The notes under the pieces are model-generated. The model was not told the DNA's origin. It worked only from the letters and a program-made list of their open reading frames with translations, and did not search any database. A DNA stretch of 64,000 nucleotides, taken from the NCBI RefSeq assembly GCF_003014485.1, contig NZ_PYGA01000026.1, forward strand, positions 27,736 to 91,735. The letters are read 5' to 3'. The position numbers and the translations under genes are program-made. Below are positions 42,393-51,096 of the stretch, one piece after another; positions within the stretch are counted from its first letter, which is position 1; each line of letters opens with the position of its first letter. This stretch comes from Murinocardiopsis flavida. GTDB taxonomy: Bacteria > Actinomycetota > Actinomycetes > Streptosporangiales > Streptosporangiaceae.

Positions 42393-43687
42393 CCGCCCGC
42401 CCCCGCGGTCTCGGCGAGCGCCTCGCCCAGGACGCCCGCGATCGTGTCGATGTCCGACCGGGTGTGCGCCGTGCTGAGGAACCACGGCTCCTCCGGCACC
42501 GGGTGGAAGTACACACCCCTGCGCTGGCAGGCCATTTGCAGGAGGCGGTGCCCTTGGCGGTCGAGGCGGCCGGAGGCGGCCGCCATGAGCTGCACCGACA
42601 TGACCGAGCCCACCCGGTCGACCGCAAGGACCCGGCCGGCCGAGTCGGCGGCGGCGCGCACGCGGGCCTCGGCGTGGGCGCCCAGCGCCTCCAGTTCGGT
42701 GTACAGCGCCGGCGCGGCGGCGATCTTGGTGAGGGTCGCGGCAACGGCGCGCAGCGCCGCGTGGTTGCCGGAGTAGACGCCGGCGTGGAAGGCCGCATAG
42801 GTCGCCAGGGGCTCCATGGCCTCGCGTGCGCCGCCGAAGGCCGCGACCGGGAACCCGCCGCCCAGCACCTTGGACAGCACCGTGAGGTCGGGCACGATCC
42901 CGTACAGCTCCTGGGCGCCGCCGCGGGCGACCCGGAACCCGGTGATCACCTCGTCGAAGACCAGCAGCGCGCCGTGCTCCCTGGTGCGCTCGCGCAGCAG
43001 CGCCAGGAATCCGGGGTCGGGCGGCACGACGCCGACGTTGCCCAGCACGGGTTCGCACACCACGGCGCTCAGTCGGCCGCCGTGCTCTTCGAAGACCTTC
43101 TCGACCGCCTCGGCGTCGTTCCACGGCACCTGGAGCGTGTGCGCGGTGGCTTCGGGGATCATTCCGGCGGCACCCGGACGCGGCCGGTAGCCGTCGGTCT
43201 CCGCCGAGCGCAGCAGTGTCTCGCTCCACCCGTGGTAGTGCCCCTCGAAGGTCAGCAGCAGGGTGCGTCCGGTGAGGGCGCGGGCCAGCCGGACGGTCGA
43301 CATCAGCGCCTCGGTGCCGGAGTTGGCGAACCTGAGCCGTTCGATGCCCGGGACCAGTTCGGTGACCAGGCCGGCCGCCTGCCGGTCCAGCCGGTGCGGC
43401 AGGCCGGTGAGGTGGCCGCGCGTGAACTGGTCGGCCACCTGCCCGGTGACGTCGGGGTCGGCGTAGCCGAAGATGTGCGGGCCGTAGCCCATGTTGACGT
43501 CGATCAGCTCGTTGCCCTCGATGTCGCGGATGCGGCAGCCGGCGGCGGAGTCCACGACGATGGGCGTTGCGACGCCCTTGGCGCGCATGTTGCTGCTGAC
43601 CCCGCCCGCGACGAAGCGGTGCAGGTCGGCGTATGCCTCGGCGTTGGAGTGCGCGGTCCGGACGTCGTTGATGGTGTCGGGCGTCAT
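42389..43687 (-). CDS. Class III PLP aminotransferase, glutamate-1-semialdehyde aminomutase-like
   Basis: 432 residues. PLP-binding Lys 273 is in LTVLSKVLGGGFPVAAFGG, and the pyridine-nitrogen Asp 245 in LLVFDEVITGFR. The N-terminus FVAGGVSSNMRAKGVATPIVVDSAAGCRIRDIEGNELIDVNMGYGPHIFGY is the GSAM pattern. It is not HemL itself by context. It likely moves or transfers an amino group on an amino aldehyde or beta-amino acid. ATG 43687 follows AGAGAGGCAATC. It is followed by the coupled methyltransferase. Confidence 0.9.
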   Translation of the reverse strand: MTPDTINDVRTAHSNAEAYADLHRFVAGGVSSNMRAKGVATPIVVDSAAGCRIRDIEGNELIDVNMGYGPHIFGYADPDVTGQVADQFTRGHLTGLPHRLDRQAAGLVTELVPGIERLRFANSGTEALMSTVRLARALTGRTLLLTFEGHYHGWSETLLRSAETDGYRPRPGAAGMIPEATAHTLQVPWNDAEAVEKVFEEHGGRLSAVVCEPVLGNVGVVPPDPGFLALLRERTREHGALLVFDEVITGFRVARGGAQELYGIVPDLTVLSKVLGGGFPVAAFGGAREAMEPLATYAAFHAGVYSGNHAALRAVAATLTKIAAAPALYTELEALGAHAEARVRAAADSAGRVLAVDRVGSVMSVQLMAAASGRLDRQGHRLLQMACQRRGVYFHPVPEEPWFLSTAHTRSDIDTIAGVLGEALAETAGAGG

Positions 43688-43710
43688 CGTGATTGCCTCT
43701 CTGGATTTCG

Positions 43711-44847
43711 CTACTGCGGGTGGGCCGGGGCCGGGGCGGCTCCGGTGTCGTTCCGGGCCCCGGCGGCGAACCGCTCCGGGGCGTACACGGCGAGCAGGGG
43801 GGAGCGGTGGCCGTCGGCGATCTCCTCGGCGGCCAGCCGGCCCAGGAGCGGGCCGAGCGTGGCGCCGCTGTGGGTGACGATCTCGTAGTAGCCGGGCGCC
43901 GTCCCGAGGGTCCCGACGCTGGACAGCCCGTCCGCCGGAAAGGCGCGCACACCCACCCGCACCGATTCGGGCCGGGCCCCCTGGAGCGCGGGGAGCAGGG
44001 TGGCGGCGCGTTCGATCAGCTCGGTGACCAGCCCGCCGGGCACCGCGGCGGGGGCGGCGTCGCGGAGGCGGGCGTCGACCGCGTCCGAGCGCACCCGCAC
44101 CCGGTCCGGACCCGCGGGCCGGACGCTGACCGCCGGTGCGAGGAGCATGCCCGCGAGGCCACCAGGGGCGGCGACGTCCACGAGCAGCCCACGGGTCGGG
44201 GCCAGCGCGAGCGGGCCGCCGGCGAACCCGGCGATCTCCTGTCCTCCTGCCCCCGCCGCGTTGACCAGCACGTCGCCCTCTTCGGTGCGGCCGTCGGCCG
44301 TGACGGCCCCGTGCACGGCGCCGCCGTCGCCGACGGCAAGCCCCGCGACCTCGGTGCCGAAGCGCACCTCGGCCCCCGCACCGCGGGCCCGGTCGAGCAG
44401 CCACGCGGCCATGGCCGGCAGGTCGACCCAGCCTTCACCGGGCAGCAGCCCGACCGCGGGCGGCAGCGCGGCCCGGTCGACACCGGCCGGGATCTCGGGG
44501 CCGGACCTGGGGACCGGCTCGGCTCCGTATCCCCACCGGCGCGCCTCGGCGAGGCGGGCGGCCAGATCGTCGGGGGCGCGGTCCCAGACCAGGCTCGGGC
44601 AGGGGTGGAAGCCGGGCACCCCCGCTGCCCGCAGGTCGTGCAGCTCCCTGAGGCCGGCGTGGTTCAGGTCGAAGTAGCGGCGCGGCCCTTTGCCGAAGGC
44701 GGTGGCGCGGGAGAAGGACGCGCGGCTGGCACCGGTGGCCGGGGCCGCCGCGCGTTCCAGCAGCAGCACCCGGGCCCCCGCCCGGGTCAGGTGCCACGCT
44801 GCCGCCGCGCCGACGATCCCGCCGCCGACGACGATCACCCGGCCCAT
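43711..44847 (-). CDS. FAD-dependent amino acid oxidase (glycine oxidase/DadA-like)
   Basis: 378 residues. The FAD motif is VIVVGGGIVGAAAAWHLTRAGARVLLLERAAAPATGASRAS. The C-terminal FAD contact is YYEIVTHSGATLGPLLGRLAAEEI, the usual end of the DAO superfamily. Only a short segment resembles ThiO or DadA, so the substrate is an amine or amino acid of unknown type. There is no covalent-flavin Cys like the MSOX paralogue in the same cluster. It overlaps the preceding PLP enzyme gene by 13 bases. Confidence 0.86.
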   Translation of the reverse strand: MGRVIVVGGGIVGAAAAWHLTRAGARVLLLERAAAPATGASRASFSRATAFGKGPRRYFDLNHAGLRELHDLRAAGVPGFHPCPSLVWDRAPDDLAARLAEARRWGYGAEPVPRSGPEIPAGVDRAALPPAVGLLPGEGWVDLPAMAAWLLDRARGAGAEVRFGTEVAGLAVGDGGAVHGAVTADGRTEEGDVLVNAAGAGGQEIAGFAGGPLALAPTRGLLVDVAAPGGLAGMLLAPAVSVRPAGPDRVRVRSDAVDARLRDAAPAAVPGGLVTELIERAATLLPALQGARPESVRVGVRAFPADGLSSVGTLGTAPGYYEIVTHSGATLGPLLGRLAAEEIADGHRSPLLAVYAPERFAAGARNDTGAAPAPAHPQ

Positions 44848-46154
44848 GAGCCCGCCGCCTCACGGCTCGTCTCCGCTGGGCCGTCCCAGTCGACCGGGCC
44901 GGTGGCCCAGTCCGGCGGGACGACCCGGTACCGGGTCGGGGCCGACCGGTCCTCGCGGTCCGCCCCGGTGAGGTTGACCAGCACGGTGTCGTCCGCCGAG
45001 AGCCCGCCCTCCCGCCGCATCCGGACCGCCCCGGCCAGGGCGGCGGCGCCGGCGTTGCAGGCGTTCACCCCCTCGTCCTCCGCCAGCAGGCACCGGGCGG
45101 CGCGGATCTCGGCTTCGGTGACCGCAGTGATGGCGCCCCCGCTCTCGCGGCACAGGTCCCGGATGTAGGGGTAGGTCGCGGTCGGGTCCCCGCGCAGGAT
45201 GGCCTCCGCGGGGCCGCGGGGCTCATGGACGATGTGCCGCGGCGCGATGGCGGCGGCCCTTTCGCGGTAGGCGTGGGCCATCGGGGCGCAGGCGTCCTGC
45301 TGGACGGCGACGAACCGCGGCACCCGGGGCAGCCTGCCGAGGCGGCGGTACTCCAGGGCCCCCTTGTAGCCGCCGAGGAGGCCCATGCCGCTGCTCACCG
45401 CCTGGAACACGGCGTCCGGCGCGGGGTCCATCCGGTCGAACGCCTCAAGGTAGGCGAGTTTCAGCCCTTCGCGGCGCGCGAGGTTGAAGAACCCGCCCTC
45501 GGCGAACGCCCCGGTGCGCGCCGCGAAGCGGCGGGACACCTGGCCGGCCGCGACGAAGTCGCCCTCCACCAGGTAGGTACTGACGGACGGGTGATCGGGG
45601 TAGCCGAGCCGGTGGCGGAACCGGTACCCGCAGAACAGCGCCAGTTCCATCCCAGCCACGGCCTGCACCCCCCGGGCGTAGGCGGTGGAACTGTTCCCGG
45701 TGGAGGCCATGACGAACCGTTTCACCCCGAGCTCGGCGAATCGGGACAGCCCCAAGGACGCAATACGGTCCTTGGTGCTGCGCGTAGGGTTATCGCCTTC
45801 GATTTTCAGCACGAGCCGCGGGAGCCCGACGCGCCGTCCTAAATCGGTCGCCGGACGGCACGGCGTATTCCCCTCTCCGAGACCGATAATGCTTTTCCGG
45901 TTTTTCAGTGGCAGTAGGTCGAAGTACCGCTGGAGCGGCTCGCCGTCCGACGGAATGGACGCCCGGCCGAGGTCGTGCACGGCGTCGACGGCCCCGCCGC
46001 ATTCGGCGCAGCGGTTCGCGGATTCGCGTTCGGGTGAACGCCCACAAAGAACGCATACCAAAAGGAATCCAGCATCCGGTCCGGCCAGCGCGGCCTGGTC
46101 CATGAGCGCTTCGTAGCGCAGGGCGAGGTTCACGGCTTCCTTCCGTCGTGACAT
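44835..46154 (-). CDS. Threonine-synthase-like PLP enzyme with zinc ribbon
   Basis: 439 residues from ATG 46154; other Met starts upstream are possible because the ribosome site is weak. A zinc ribbon (CVLC at 34-37, CAEC at 49-52) precedes the fold-type II PLP domain. The PLP Lys is ~128 in DNPTRSTKDRIASLG. The phosphate/asparagine loop is ASTGNSSTAYA, and a GEGNTPC segment is as in threonine synthase. Some family members are cysteate synthases or make non-protein amino acids by beta- or gamma-replacement. As first gene of the cluster, it likely builds the starting amino acid. A primary threonine synthase role is unlikely in this context. Confidence 0.83.
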   Translation of the reverse strand: MSRRKEAVNLALRYEALMDQAALAGPDAGFLLVCVLCGRSPERESANRCAECGGAVDAVHDLGRASIPSDGEPLQRYFDLLPLKNRKSIIGLGEGNTPCRPATDLGRRVGLPRLVLKIEGDNPTRSTKDRIASLGLSRFAELGVKRFVMASTGNSSTAYARGVQAVAGMELALFCGYRFRHRLGYPDHPSVSTYLVEGDFVAAGQVSRRFAARTGAFAEGGFFNLARREGLKLAYLEAFDRMDPAPDAVFQAVSSGMGLLGGYKGALEYRRLGRLPRVPRFVAVQQDACAPMAHAYRERAAAIAPRHIVHEPRGPAEAILRGDPTATYPYIRDLCRESGGAITAVTEAEIRAARCLLAEDEGVNACNAGAAALAGAVRMRREGGLSADDTVLVNLTGADREDRSAPTRYRVVPPDWATGPVDWDGPAETSREAAGSWAG

Positions 46155-46336
46155 GCGAGAACGGACGAATTCGGCACACAGTGCGACCATGGGGATCGAG
46201 GCGGACGGGCATGGTTCGGCGCGATGGGCCCTCGATATCCGCGCCCGGTTCCGGCGCCTCCATTTACGGTCGGCGCGGCACGGCCGCGGATCCCAGAACC
46301 CTTGTTTCCCGTGCTCGACGCAGGGGAATCGTGTTT

Positions 46337-46355
46337 CTGCGAATTTATTTCGCAG
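46337..46355. promoter_or_regulatory. Palindrome in the divergent cluster promoter
   Basis: CTGCGAA-TTTAT-TTCGCAG, perfect 7-bp arms in the AT-richest part of the 242-base region between the threonine-synthase-like gene and the divergent ligase gene. It is a candidate operator for the whole cluster. No regulator gene lies in the cluster. Confidence 0.5.
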
Positions 46356-46396
46356 CCGCCATGATCCGACCAGAGTAAGCACCCGATCGGAGCGCC

Positions 46397-47734
46397 ATGT
46401 CCCATGATTTTCCAAAGCTCGGAGATTGGTCCGAATTCGACGGGTTGCGGGAATTGTGGTCCGACCGGTTGCCCGGCGCCGTACGCAGGGCGCGCGAAAG
46501 CGACTTCTACCGCCGCCGGTTCGGCGGCGAGGACCCGAAGGCGGCCCTCGATGCGCTCTGCGGTCTCGGCGTCACCACAAAGGCCGATCTGCGCGCGAGC
46601 CACCCCTTCGGGATGCTCGCCGTCCCGCGCCGCGAGGTGGTCGCCTATCACCAGTCCAGCGGAACCTCGGTGGGCCGGGCCACCGGGTCCTTCCACACCG
46701 AGGCGGACTGGGACGAGATGCTCGACCGGTTCGGGCGGGGCGGTGCCGCGCTCACAGCGGAGGACACCGTGCTCGTCCGGGTCCCGTACGCGATGGTCAC
46801 CATCGCCCACCAGGTGCACGCGGCGGCGCGGGCGGCGGGCGCGATGGTGGTTCCGGCGGACGCCCGTTCCACCGCCATGACCGTCCGGCGCGTCCTCGGC
46901 CTGCTGCGCGACCTCGAGGTGACCGTCGCCGCGGCCCTGCCGACCGAGCCGCTGCTGTGGGCGGCGTGCGCGCGCCTGCTCGGCGAGTCCCCCCGTTCCT
47001 ACGCCCCCGCACTGCGCACCCTGGTCGCGACCGGCGAACCGCTGAGCAGCGCGCGCCGGCGCCGCATCGAGGAGCTATGGGGGTGCTCGGTCACGCTCAG
47101 CTACGGGAACTCCGAGTGCGGCTCGAACCTGGCCGGGGAGTGCCCGGAGGGGACCCTGCACCTGTGGGCCGACCGCTACCTGCCGGAGGTGCTCGACCCC
47201 GAGACGGGGCTCACCGCGTGGGAGGGCCGCGGGCGGCTGGTGCTCACCACCCTGTTCCGCCAGGCCATGCCGCTCATCCGGTACGACACCGGCGACACCG
47301 TGGACCTCCGCTACACCGCCTGCCCCTGCGGCTGGGCCCTGCCCAGTGTGCGGGTCCTGGGGCGCTGGGAGCAGGGGGTGGAGATCGCGGGGAGACGGGT
47401 CTTCGCGTCCGAGGTGGAGGACGTCGTCTTCGCGCTCCCCGGTGAATTGGGTGTGTTGTTCTGGCGGGCGGTGGCGGACCGGGGGCGGCTGCGCGTGGAG
47501 GCGGAGGCGGACGCGCGGGCCGCCGCCGATGTCGCCGCGGAGCTCGGCCGCGGCCTGGAACGGGCTTTCGGTCCGGTCGCCGACGCCGTCGCGGTCCCCG
47601 CCGGAACCCTGGTCCCGCTGGACGAACTGAGCCGCACCTCGCACATCGCCAAGCCGCGCTACCTGTCCGCCGCAGCCGACACCGAGGACAGCGGTCTGGC
47701 GTACCCCGCCCCGGCCGGAGCGGGCGGCGGCTGA
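46397..47734 (+). CDS. PaaK-like adenylate-forming ligase
   Basis: 445 residues from ATG 46397 (GGAG before it). The ATP loop is YHQSSGTSVGRATGSFHT, the adenine site SYGNSECGSNLAGECP, and the ATP/ribose site LIRYDTGDTVDLR. It ends SHIAKPRYLS, where the Lys fits the catalytic A10 residue. A CxCG zinc-type pair in ACPCGWALP is typical of phenylacetate-CoA ligase relatives. It activates a carboxylic acid as acyl-AMP, then CoA or an amine. It is divergent from the ten-gene set and probably acts on its product. Confidence 0.88.
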   Translation: MSHDFPKLGDWSEFDGLRELWSDRLPGAVRRARESDFYRRRFGGEDPKAALDALCGLGVTTKADLRASHPFGMLAVPRREVVAYHQSSGTSVGRATGSFHTEADWDEMLDRFGRGGAALTAEDTVLVRVPYAMVTIAHQVHAAARAAGAMVVPADARSTAMTVRRVLGLLRDLEVTVAAALPTEPLLWAACARLLGESPRSYAPALRTLVATGEPLSSARRRRIEELWGCSVTLSYGNSECGSNLAGECPEGTLHLWADRYLPEVLDPETGLTAWEGRGRLVLTTLFRQAMPLIRYDTGDTVDLRYTACPCGWALPSVRVLGRWEQGVEIAGRRVFASEVEDVVFALPGELGVLFWRAVADRGRLRVEAEADARAAADVAAELGRGLERAFGPVADAVAVPAGTLVPLDELSRTSHIAKPRYLSAAADTEDSGLAYPAPAGAGGG

Positions 47735-47764
47735 ACGCGCACGCGAACCGAGAGGACGACACAG

Positions 47765-49315
47765 ATGACGCATACTGCGCTGGCAGCGCTGGCCGACCGC
47801 ACCGACCGCACCGACCGCACCGGCCGCACCGACCGCATCGTGCTCCGCGACGACCGCGACACCTTCACCGCGGGCCGGGCCCTGGACACCGTCCACCGGC
47901 TCGCCCGCGCACTGTGCGACCGCGGTTTGGGGCCGGGCGGCACGGCGGCGCTGATGGGCCCGGTCAGCACCAGGATGTACCTGCTGCTGCGCGCGATCGA
48001 GCTCACGGGGGCCGCGCAGGTGGAGCTCCCGCTCGCATTGGCAGTCCCGGACCAGGTGGGCCTCGCGGCCGCGTGCCGCGCCACGCACGTGGTGGCCGAT
48101 CCCGCCGCCACGGACCCCGCCGCGGTCCGCTCCGTCGCGGCGCTACCGGGGGTCCGGCTTCTCGCGCTGGCCGCGCCGGGACCGGGCGAGGACGTGTTCG
48201 CCGCGGCCGAAGCGCTCCCGGCCGAACCCTTCGCCTCCCGTGCGCGGCCGGGCGACCCCGGCCGGATCTCGCTGACCGGGGGGACCACCGGGCGGGCAAA
48301 GCCCGTCCTCCGCAGGCACCGGCCATTGCGCCCGTTCAGCGCGAGGTGGCTCGAACCGCTGCTCACCGGGGGCCCGGTGCGCATGCTCAAGACCGACCGG
48401 CTCACCGGGCTCGGGCTGGCACTCGGCGACGCGACCCTGGTGTGCGGGGGCGAGTTCACCACGCTGCCGGAGTTCACGCCCGAGGCGGCGCTCTCGGCCG
48501 TCCGGCGGCTCGGGGTCACGCACATGGTCATCGCGCCGCACCAGCTGCGCGGGCTCGTCGAGCACCCCGGCGCCGCCGAGGGCGGCCTGGCGTCCTTGCG
48601 CTGTGTCATCAGCGCGACGGCCGCGACAGGGCCGGCGCTGCTGAAACGCGCCGTTGCCGTCCTCGGCCCCATAGTCCACCCGACCTACGGCCAGACCGAA
48701 TCCGGCAACATCACCAGGCTGTCGCCCGACGACTACGCCGGATGGGACCCGGCGGTGACGCGCAGCTGCGGTCGGCCGGTGCCGGGGGCGCACGTGGAGG
48801 TCCGCGACCCGCAGGGGCGGACCCTGCCCGAGGGGCGACGCGGGCACGTGTGGGTGCGCACCCCTCAGCTCATGGACGAGTACCTGGACCGGCCCGAGGA
48901 CACCGGACGCGTGCTCCGCGACGGCCTGCTGGACACGGGCGACATCGGGTACCAGGACGCGCGGGGCTTCCTCACCGTCCTCGGCCGCTCCGGCGACGCC
49001 ATGGTCGTCAACGGCGGCACCGTGTTCGCCTCGGAGGTGGACACCGTCCTCCAGGAGCATCCCGGAGTGAGGGAGGCGGCCACCTTCGACGTCCACGGCG
49101 ACGGCGGCGCGACCCTGCACACCGCCGTCGCGCCGCGTCCCGGGGCCGACGTCACAGAGGGCGAGCTGCGGGAACTGCTCGCACCCCGGCTCGACCCCCG
49201 CCACATGCCGTCGTCGTTCATGTTCGTCTCGCGCATCCCGCTCACCTACGCCCACGAACGGTGCCCCACCACCCTCCGCCACTGGCACGCCGCCCGGGCC
49301 AGCGAGCGGACATGA
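47765..49315 (+). CDS. Acyl-CoA-synthetase-like AMP-binding protein without the A10 lysine
   Basis: 516 residues. The ATP loop is ISLTGGTTGRAKPVLRR, the A5 core TYGQTESGNI, A7 GLLDTGDIGYQD, and A8 GRSGDAMVVNGGTVFASEVD. At the C-terminus, where other members have a GK(v/l)xR motif with the catalytic Lys, this protein reads FVSRIPLTYAHERCPTTLRHW with no Lys. Adenylation may be impaired, or only the second half-reaction may operate. An N-terminal DRTDRTDRTGRTDR run comes from a 9-bp repeat. It starts 30 bases after the PaaK-like gene and is in its operon. Confidence 0.87.
   Translation: MTHTALAALADRTDRTDRTGRTDRIVLRDDRDTFTAGRALDTVHRLARALCDRGLGPGGTAALMGPVSTRMYLLLRAIELTGAAQVELPLALAVPDQVGLAAACRATHVVADPAATDPAAVRSVAALPGVRLLALAAPGPGEDVFAAAEALPAEPFASRARPGDPGRISLTGGTTGRAKPVLRRHRPLRPFSARWLEPLLTGGPVRMLKTDRLTGLGLALGDATLVCGGEFTTLPEFTPEAALSAVRRLGVTHMVIAPHQLRGLVEHPGAAEGGLASLRCVISATAATGPALLKRAVAVLGPIVHPTYGQTESGNITRLSPDDYAGWDPAVTRSCGRPVPGAHVEVRDPQGRTLPEGRRGHVWVRTPQLMDEYLDRPEDTGRVLRDGLLDTGDIGYQDARGFLTVLGRSGDAMVVNGGTVFASEVDTVLQEHPGVREAATFDVHGDGGATLHTAVAPRPGADVTEGELRELLAPRLDPRHMPSSFMFVSRIPLTYAHERCPTTLRHWHAARASERT
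47795..47839 (+). repeat. 9-bp tandem repeat in the AMP-ligase 5' end
   Basis: Five GACCGCACC-type units (two slightly changed) encode a (D/G)RT run near the N-terminus, before the folded domain. Copy-number change would keep frame. Confidence 0.8.
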
Positions 49316-49341
49316 CGGGGGATGCCCGCGGCAGGCGCCGG

Positions 49342-49369
49342 CCGCCCGGGCCGCCACGGACCCGGGCGG
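49342..49369. terminator. Terminator hairpin after the ligase operon
   Basis: CCGCCCGGG (49342-49350) pairs with CCCGGGCGG (49361-49369), loop of 10 bases. It lies between convergent operons. Confidence 0.6.
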
Positions 49370-49379
49370 TGCATCGGGA

Positions 49380-49997
49380 TCAGCCCGCGACCAGGTGGGG
49401 GACGATGTAGACGAGCGAGAGGGCCTCGTAGACCGCTCCGATGACGAACAGCGCCAGCGCGGGCACGCTCAGCCACGCGGCCTGCCGCAGGCCGTGGAGG
49501 TACCCCTGACGGCGGTCGGGCGCGCCGACCGCCGCGGGGCGCAGCCAGGCCCTCCCGATGAGGAACGCGCCGAGCATGAGCAGGACGTACGCCTGGAACT
49601 CGATGACGAGCGTCAGAGAGTGGGGGATCATGAGCTTCGCCACGGTCGCGTCGACCGGGGCGAGGATCACGCCGGTCTCGTACGCCTTGTAGGCGAAGAG
49701 GGGGATCCCGGCGAACGGCACGATCATCGAGGGCAGCAGGATCCGCAACGCGGCGACGGTCACGACGTTGACCCCGAAGATGGTCAGGGCGAACAGCCAG
49801 GGGTTCCCGAACAGCGTCCCCACCAGGTCCGCTGTCCCGTCCTGCTGCTGGGCATCGGTTTGCGCGGCGTTCAGATCGGGGAACGCCAGCGCCGCCCCCA
49901 CGCCGATGAGGAACAGGCCGTACGCGATCGCGTTCAGCACCAGGTAGGCGCCGAGGTTCGCGCGGATGATCCGGAAAGGTGTGCGTAGAAGGCGCAT
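49380..49997 (-). CDS. SpoIIM-like integral membrane protein
   Basis: 205 residues from ATG 49997. Five to six helices include LGAYLVLNAIAYGLFLIGVGAAL, NPWLFALTIFGVNVVTVAALRILLPSMIVPFAGIPLFAYKAYETG and LMIPHSLTLVIEFQAYVLLMLGAFLIGRAWL. The last pattern (PHxxxE followed by an AY/G helix) resembles stage II sporulation protein M/DUF95 proteins. Bacterial relatives form or regulate membrane pores at septa, but the role here is unknown. It follows the 50111 gene by 113 bases and shares its MerR-type promoter. Confidence 0.7.
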   Translation of the reverse strand: MRLLRTPFRIIRANLGAYLVLNAIAYGLFLIGVGAALAFPDLNAAQTDAQQQDGTADLVGTLFGNPWLFALTIFGVNVVTVAALRILLPSMIVPFAGIPLFAYKAYETGVILAPVDATVAKLMIPHSLTLVIEFQAYVLLMLGAFLIGRAWLRPAAVGAPDRRQGYLHGLRQAAWLSVPALALFVIGAVYEALSLVYIVPHLVAG

Positions 49998-50110
49998 GAG
50001 TCGTGCTCCGTTGTCGAGTCGGTGGCGGGCCGGTCGGCCCTGTGCGTGGCATTCCGCCTGAGCGGCGCGCGGTCGCTGAGGCGGTCGGCGTCCCGGCGCG
50101 CGGTGGCCGA

Positions 50111-50767
50111 TCAGTCGGCGCCGTCCAGCAGCGCGTTGAAGCGCAGCCGTGTCGCCCGCTCCACGCTGGCCGTCGAACCGCAGAGGCCGAGCGCGATGTT
50201 CAGCCACAGCGGCAGGTCGACGGGCGCGGTGAAGGTGCCGAAGCGCTCGGCGATCGGGGGGACGGCGGTGACCGCTTCGACGATCTGCGGGACGACGAGC
50301 GCGATCGGGATGATGAGCATGATCAGCGACAGGACCCCGATCACGCGGCTCAGCCACGGGCGCGTGCGGTCGAATCGGGCGCGCCGCCCCTCGGCGGAGC
50401 GCGCGTCCGGGACGAGTCGTTGCTCGGCCCCGTCCTCGGTGACGTAATGGCAGCGTTTGAGGCCGAAAGCCGTGCACGCCACCTCGATCGTCCCGCCCGG
50501 CACGGGGAAGGCCGCGGGGGGCCCGGACTCGGCGTGATGCCTGCCGTCGAGGTAGAGGTGGACCTTCCCCTTGCCGTCCTCCGTCAGGATCCGCTGCCAG
50601 TACGGGACGTCTACGGCGTAGACGACGCGGACGCCGTCGTCGTCCGTCAACGGGAGGTAGAAGAGTGCGCGGGAGAGCGGCTGCCACCACCGGAATTCCT
50701 TGAGTGGGCGGCCGTTCCCGTTCTTGACCCGTTGCGCTGCCTTGCGCCGCTTCCGGACCTTGACCAT
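50111..50767 (-). CDS. Uncharacterised single-pair-helix protein of a MerR-controlled operon
   Basis: 218 residues from ATG 50767; the longer frame to 50854 is unlikely because it would begin in promoter DNA. The basic N-terminus VKVRKRRKAAQRVKNG is followed by a mixed domain that includes FYLPLTDDDGVRVVYAVDVPYWQR, VHLYLDGRHHAESGPPAAFPVPGG and FGLKRCHYV. One hydrophobic segment (VIGVLSLIMLIIPIALVVPQIV, ~150-171) and a shorter one follow. I do not recognise it. It is divergent from the MerR gene, with a matching promoter, and precedes a SpoIIM-like gene. Confidence 0.65.
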   Translation of the reverse strand: MVKVRKRRKAAQRVKNGNGRPLKEFRWWQPLSRALFYLPLTDDDGVRVVYAVDVPYWQRILTEDGKGKVHLYLDGRHHAESGPPAAFPVPGGTIEVACTAFGLKRCHYVTEDGAEQRLVPDARSAEGRRARFDRTRPWLSRVIGVLSLIMLIIPIALVVPQIVEAVTAVPPIAERFGTFTAPVDLPLWLNIALGLCGSTASVERATRLRFNALLDGAD

Positions 50768-50899
50768 TGCGGACTCCGTGTCGTTTCGCGCGGATCGATC
50801 GACGTTCGGCGCCGAGTCGGGACCGCCGCATGCTCGCCGCGGCTGAAAGCGCACCGCGCAGGAGCGGCCGCCAACCGGTCACGACCGGCGCTTGTTCCC

Positions 50900-50930
50900 A
50901 TTGCACGGTCTGCCCTCGGGGCAGGGTCAA
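50900..50930 (-). promoter_or_regulatory. MerR-type promoter of the 50767-49380 operon
   Basis: On the minus strand: -35 TTGACC (50925-50930), a 19-base spacer holding the palindrome CTGCCCCGAGGGCAG, and -10 TGCAAT (50900-50905). A 19-base spacer with a dyad inside is the hallmark of MerR-activated promoters. The dyad is the same as in the divergent promoter apart from two changes. Confidence 0.75.
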
Positions 50931-51023
50931 CCGCCGCCGCGCGCCGCGGTGGATCCGGCCGGTGGACGCGTACGGTGGCCGCGGAGAACGCGCGACCAGG
51001 CGATGCATGGAACCGGGCGCCGC

Positions 51024-51054
51024 TTGACTCTGCCCCCGGGGCAGGGTGTGGACT
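51024..51054 (+). promoter_or_regulatory. MerR-type promoter of the MerR gene
   Basis: -35 TTGACT (51024-51029), a 19-base spacer with palindrome CTGCCCCCGGGGCAG, then -10-like TGGACT (51049-51054). The start codon is at 51097. Position and structure match the minus-strand promoter at 50900-50930, so the same regulator should control both. Confidence 0.75.
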
Positions 51055-51096
51055 GAGCGCGCGGCCACGCGCAGTCACGGTGGAAGGGGGCATCCC

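Noticed and set aside
42393..43952. Fusion of the cluster methyltransferase with an upstream domain
   Set aside because: The upstream part is the aminotransferase in another frame; GTG 42392 with GTGA overlap is the natural start.
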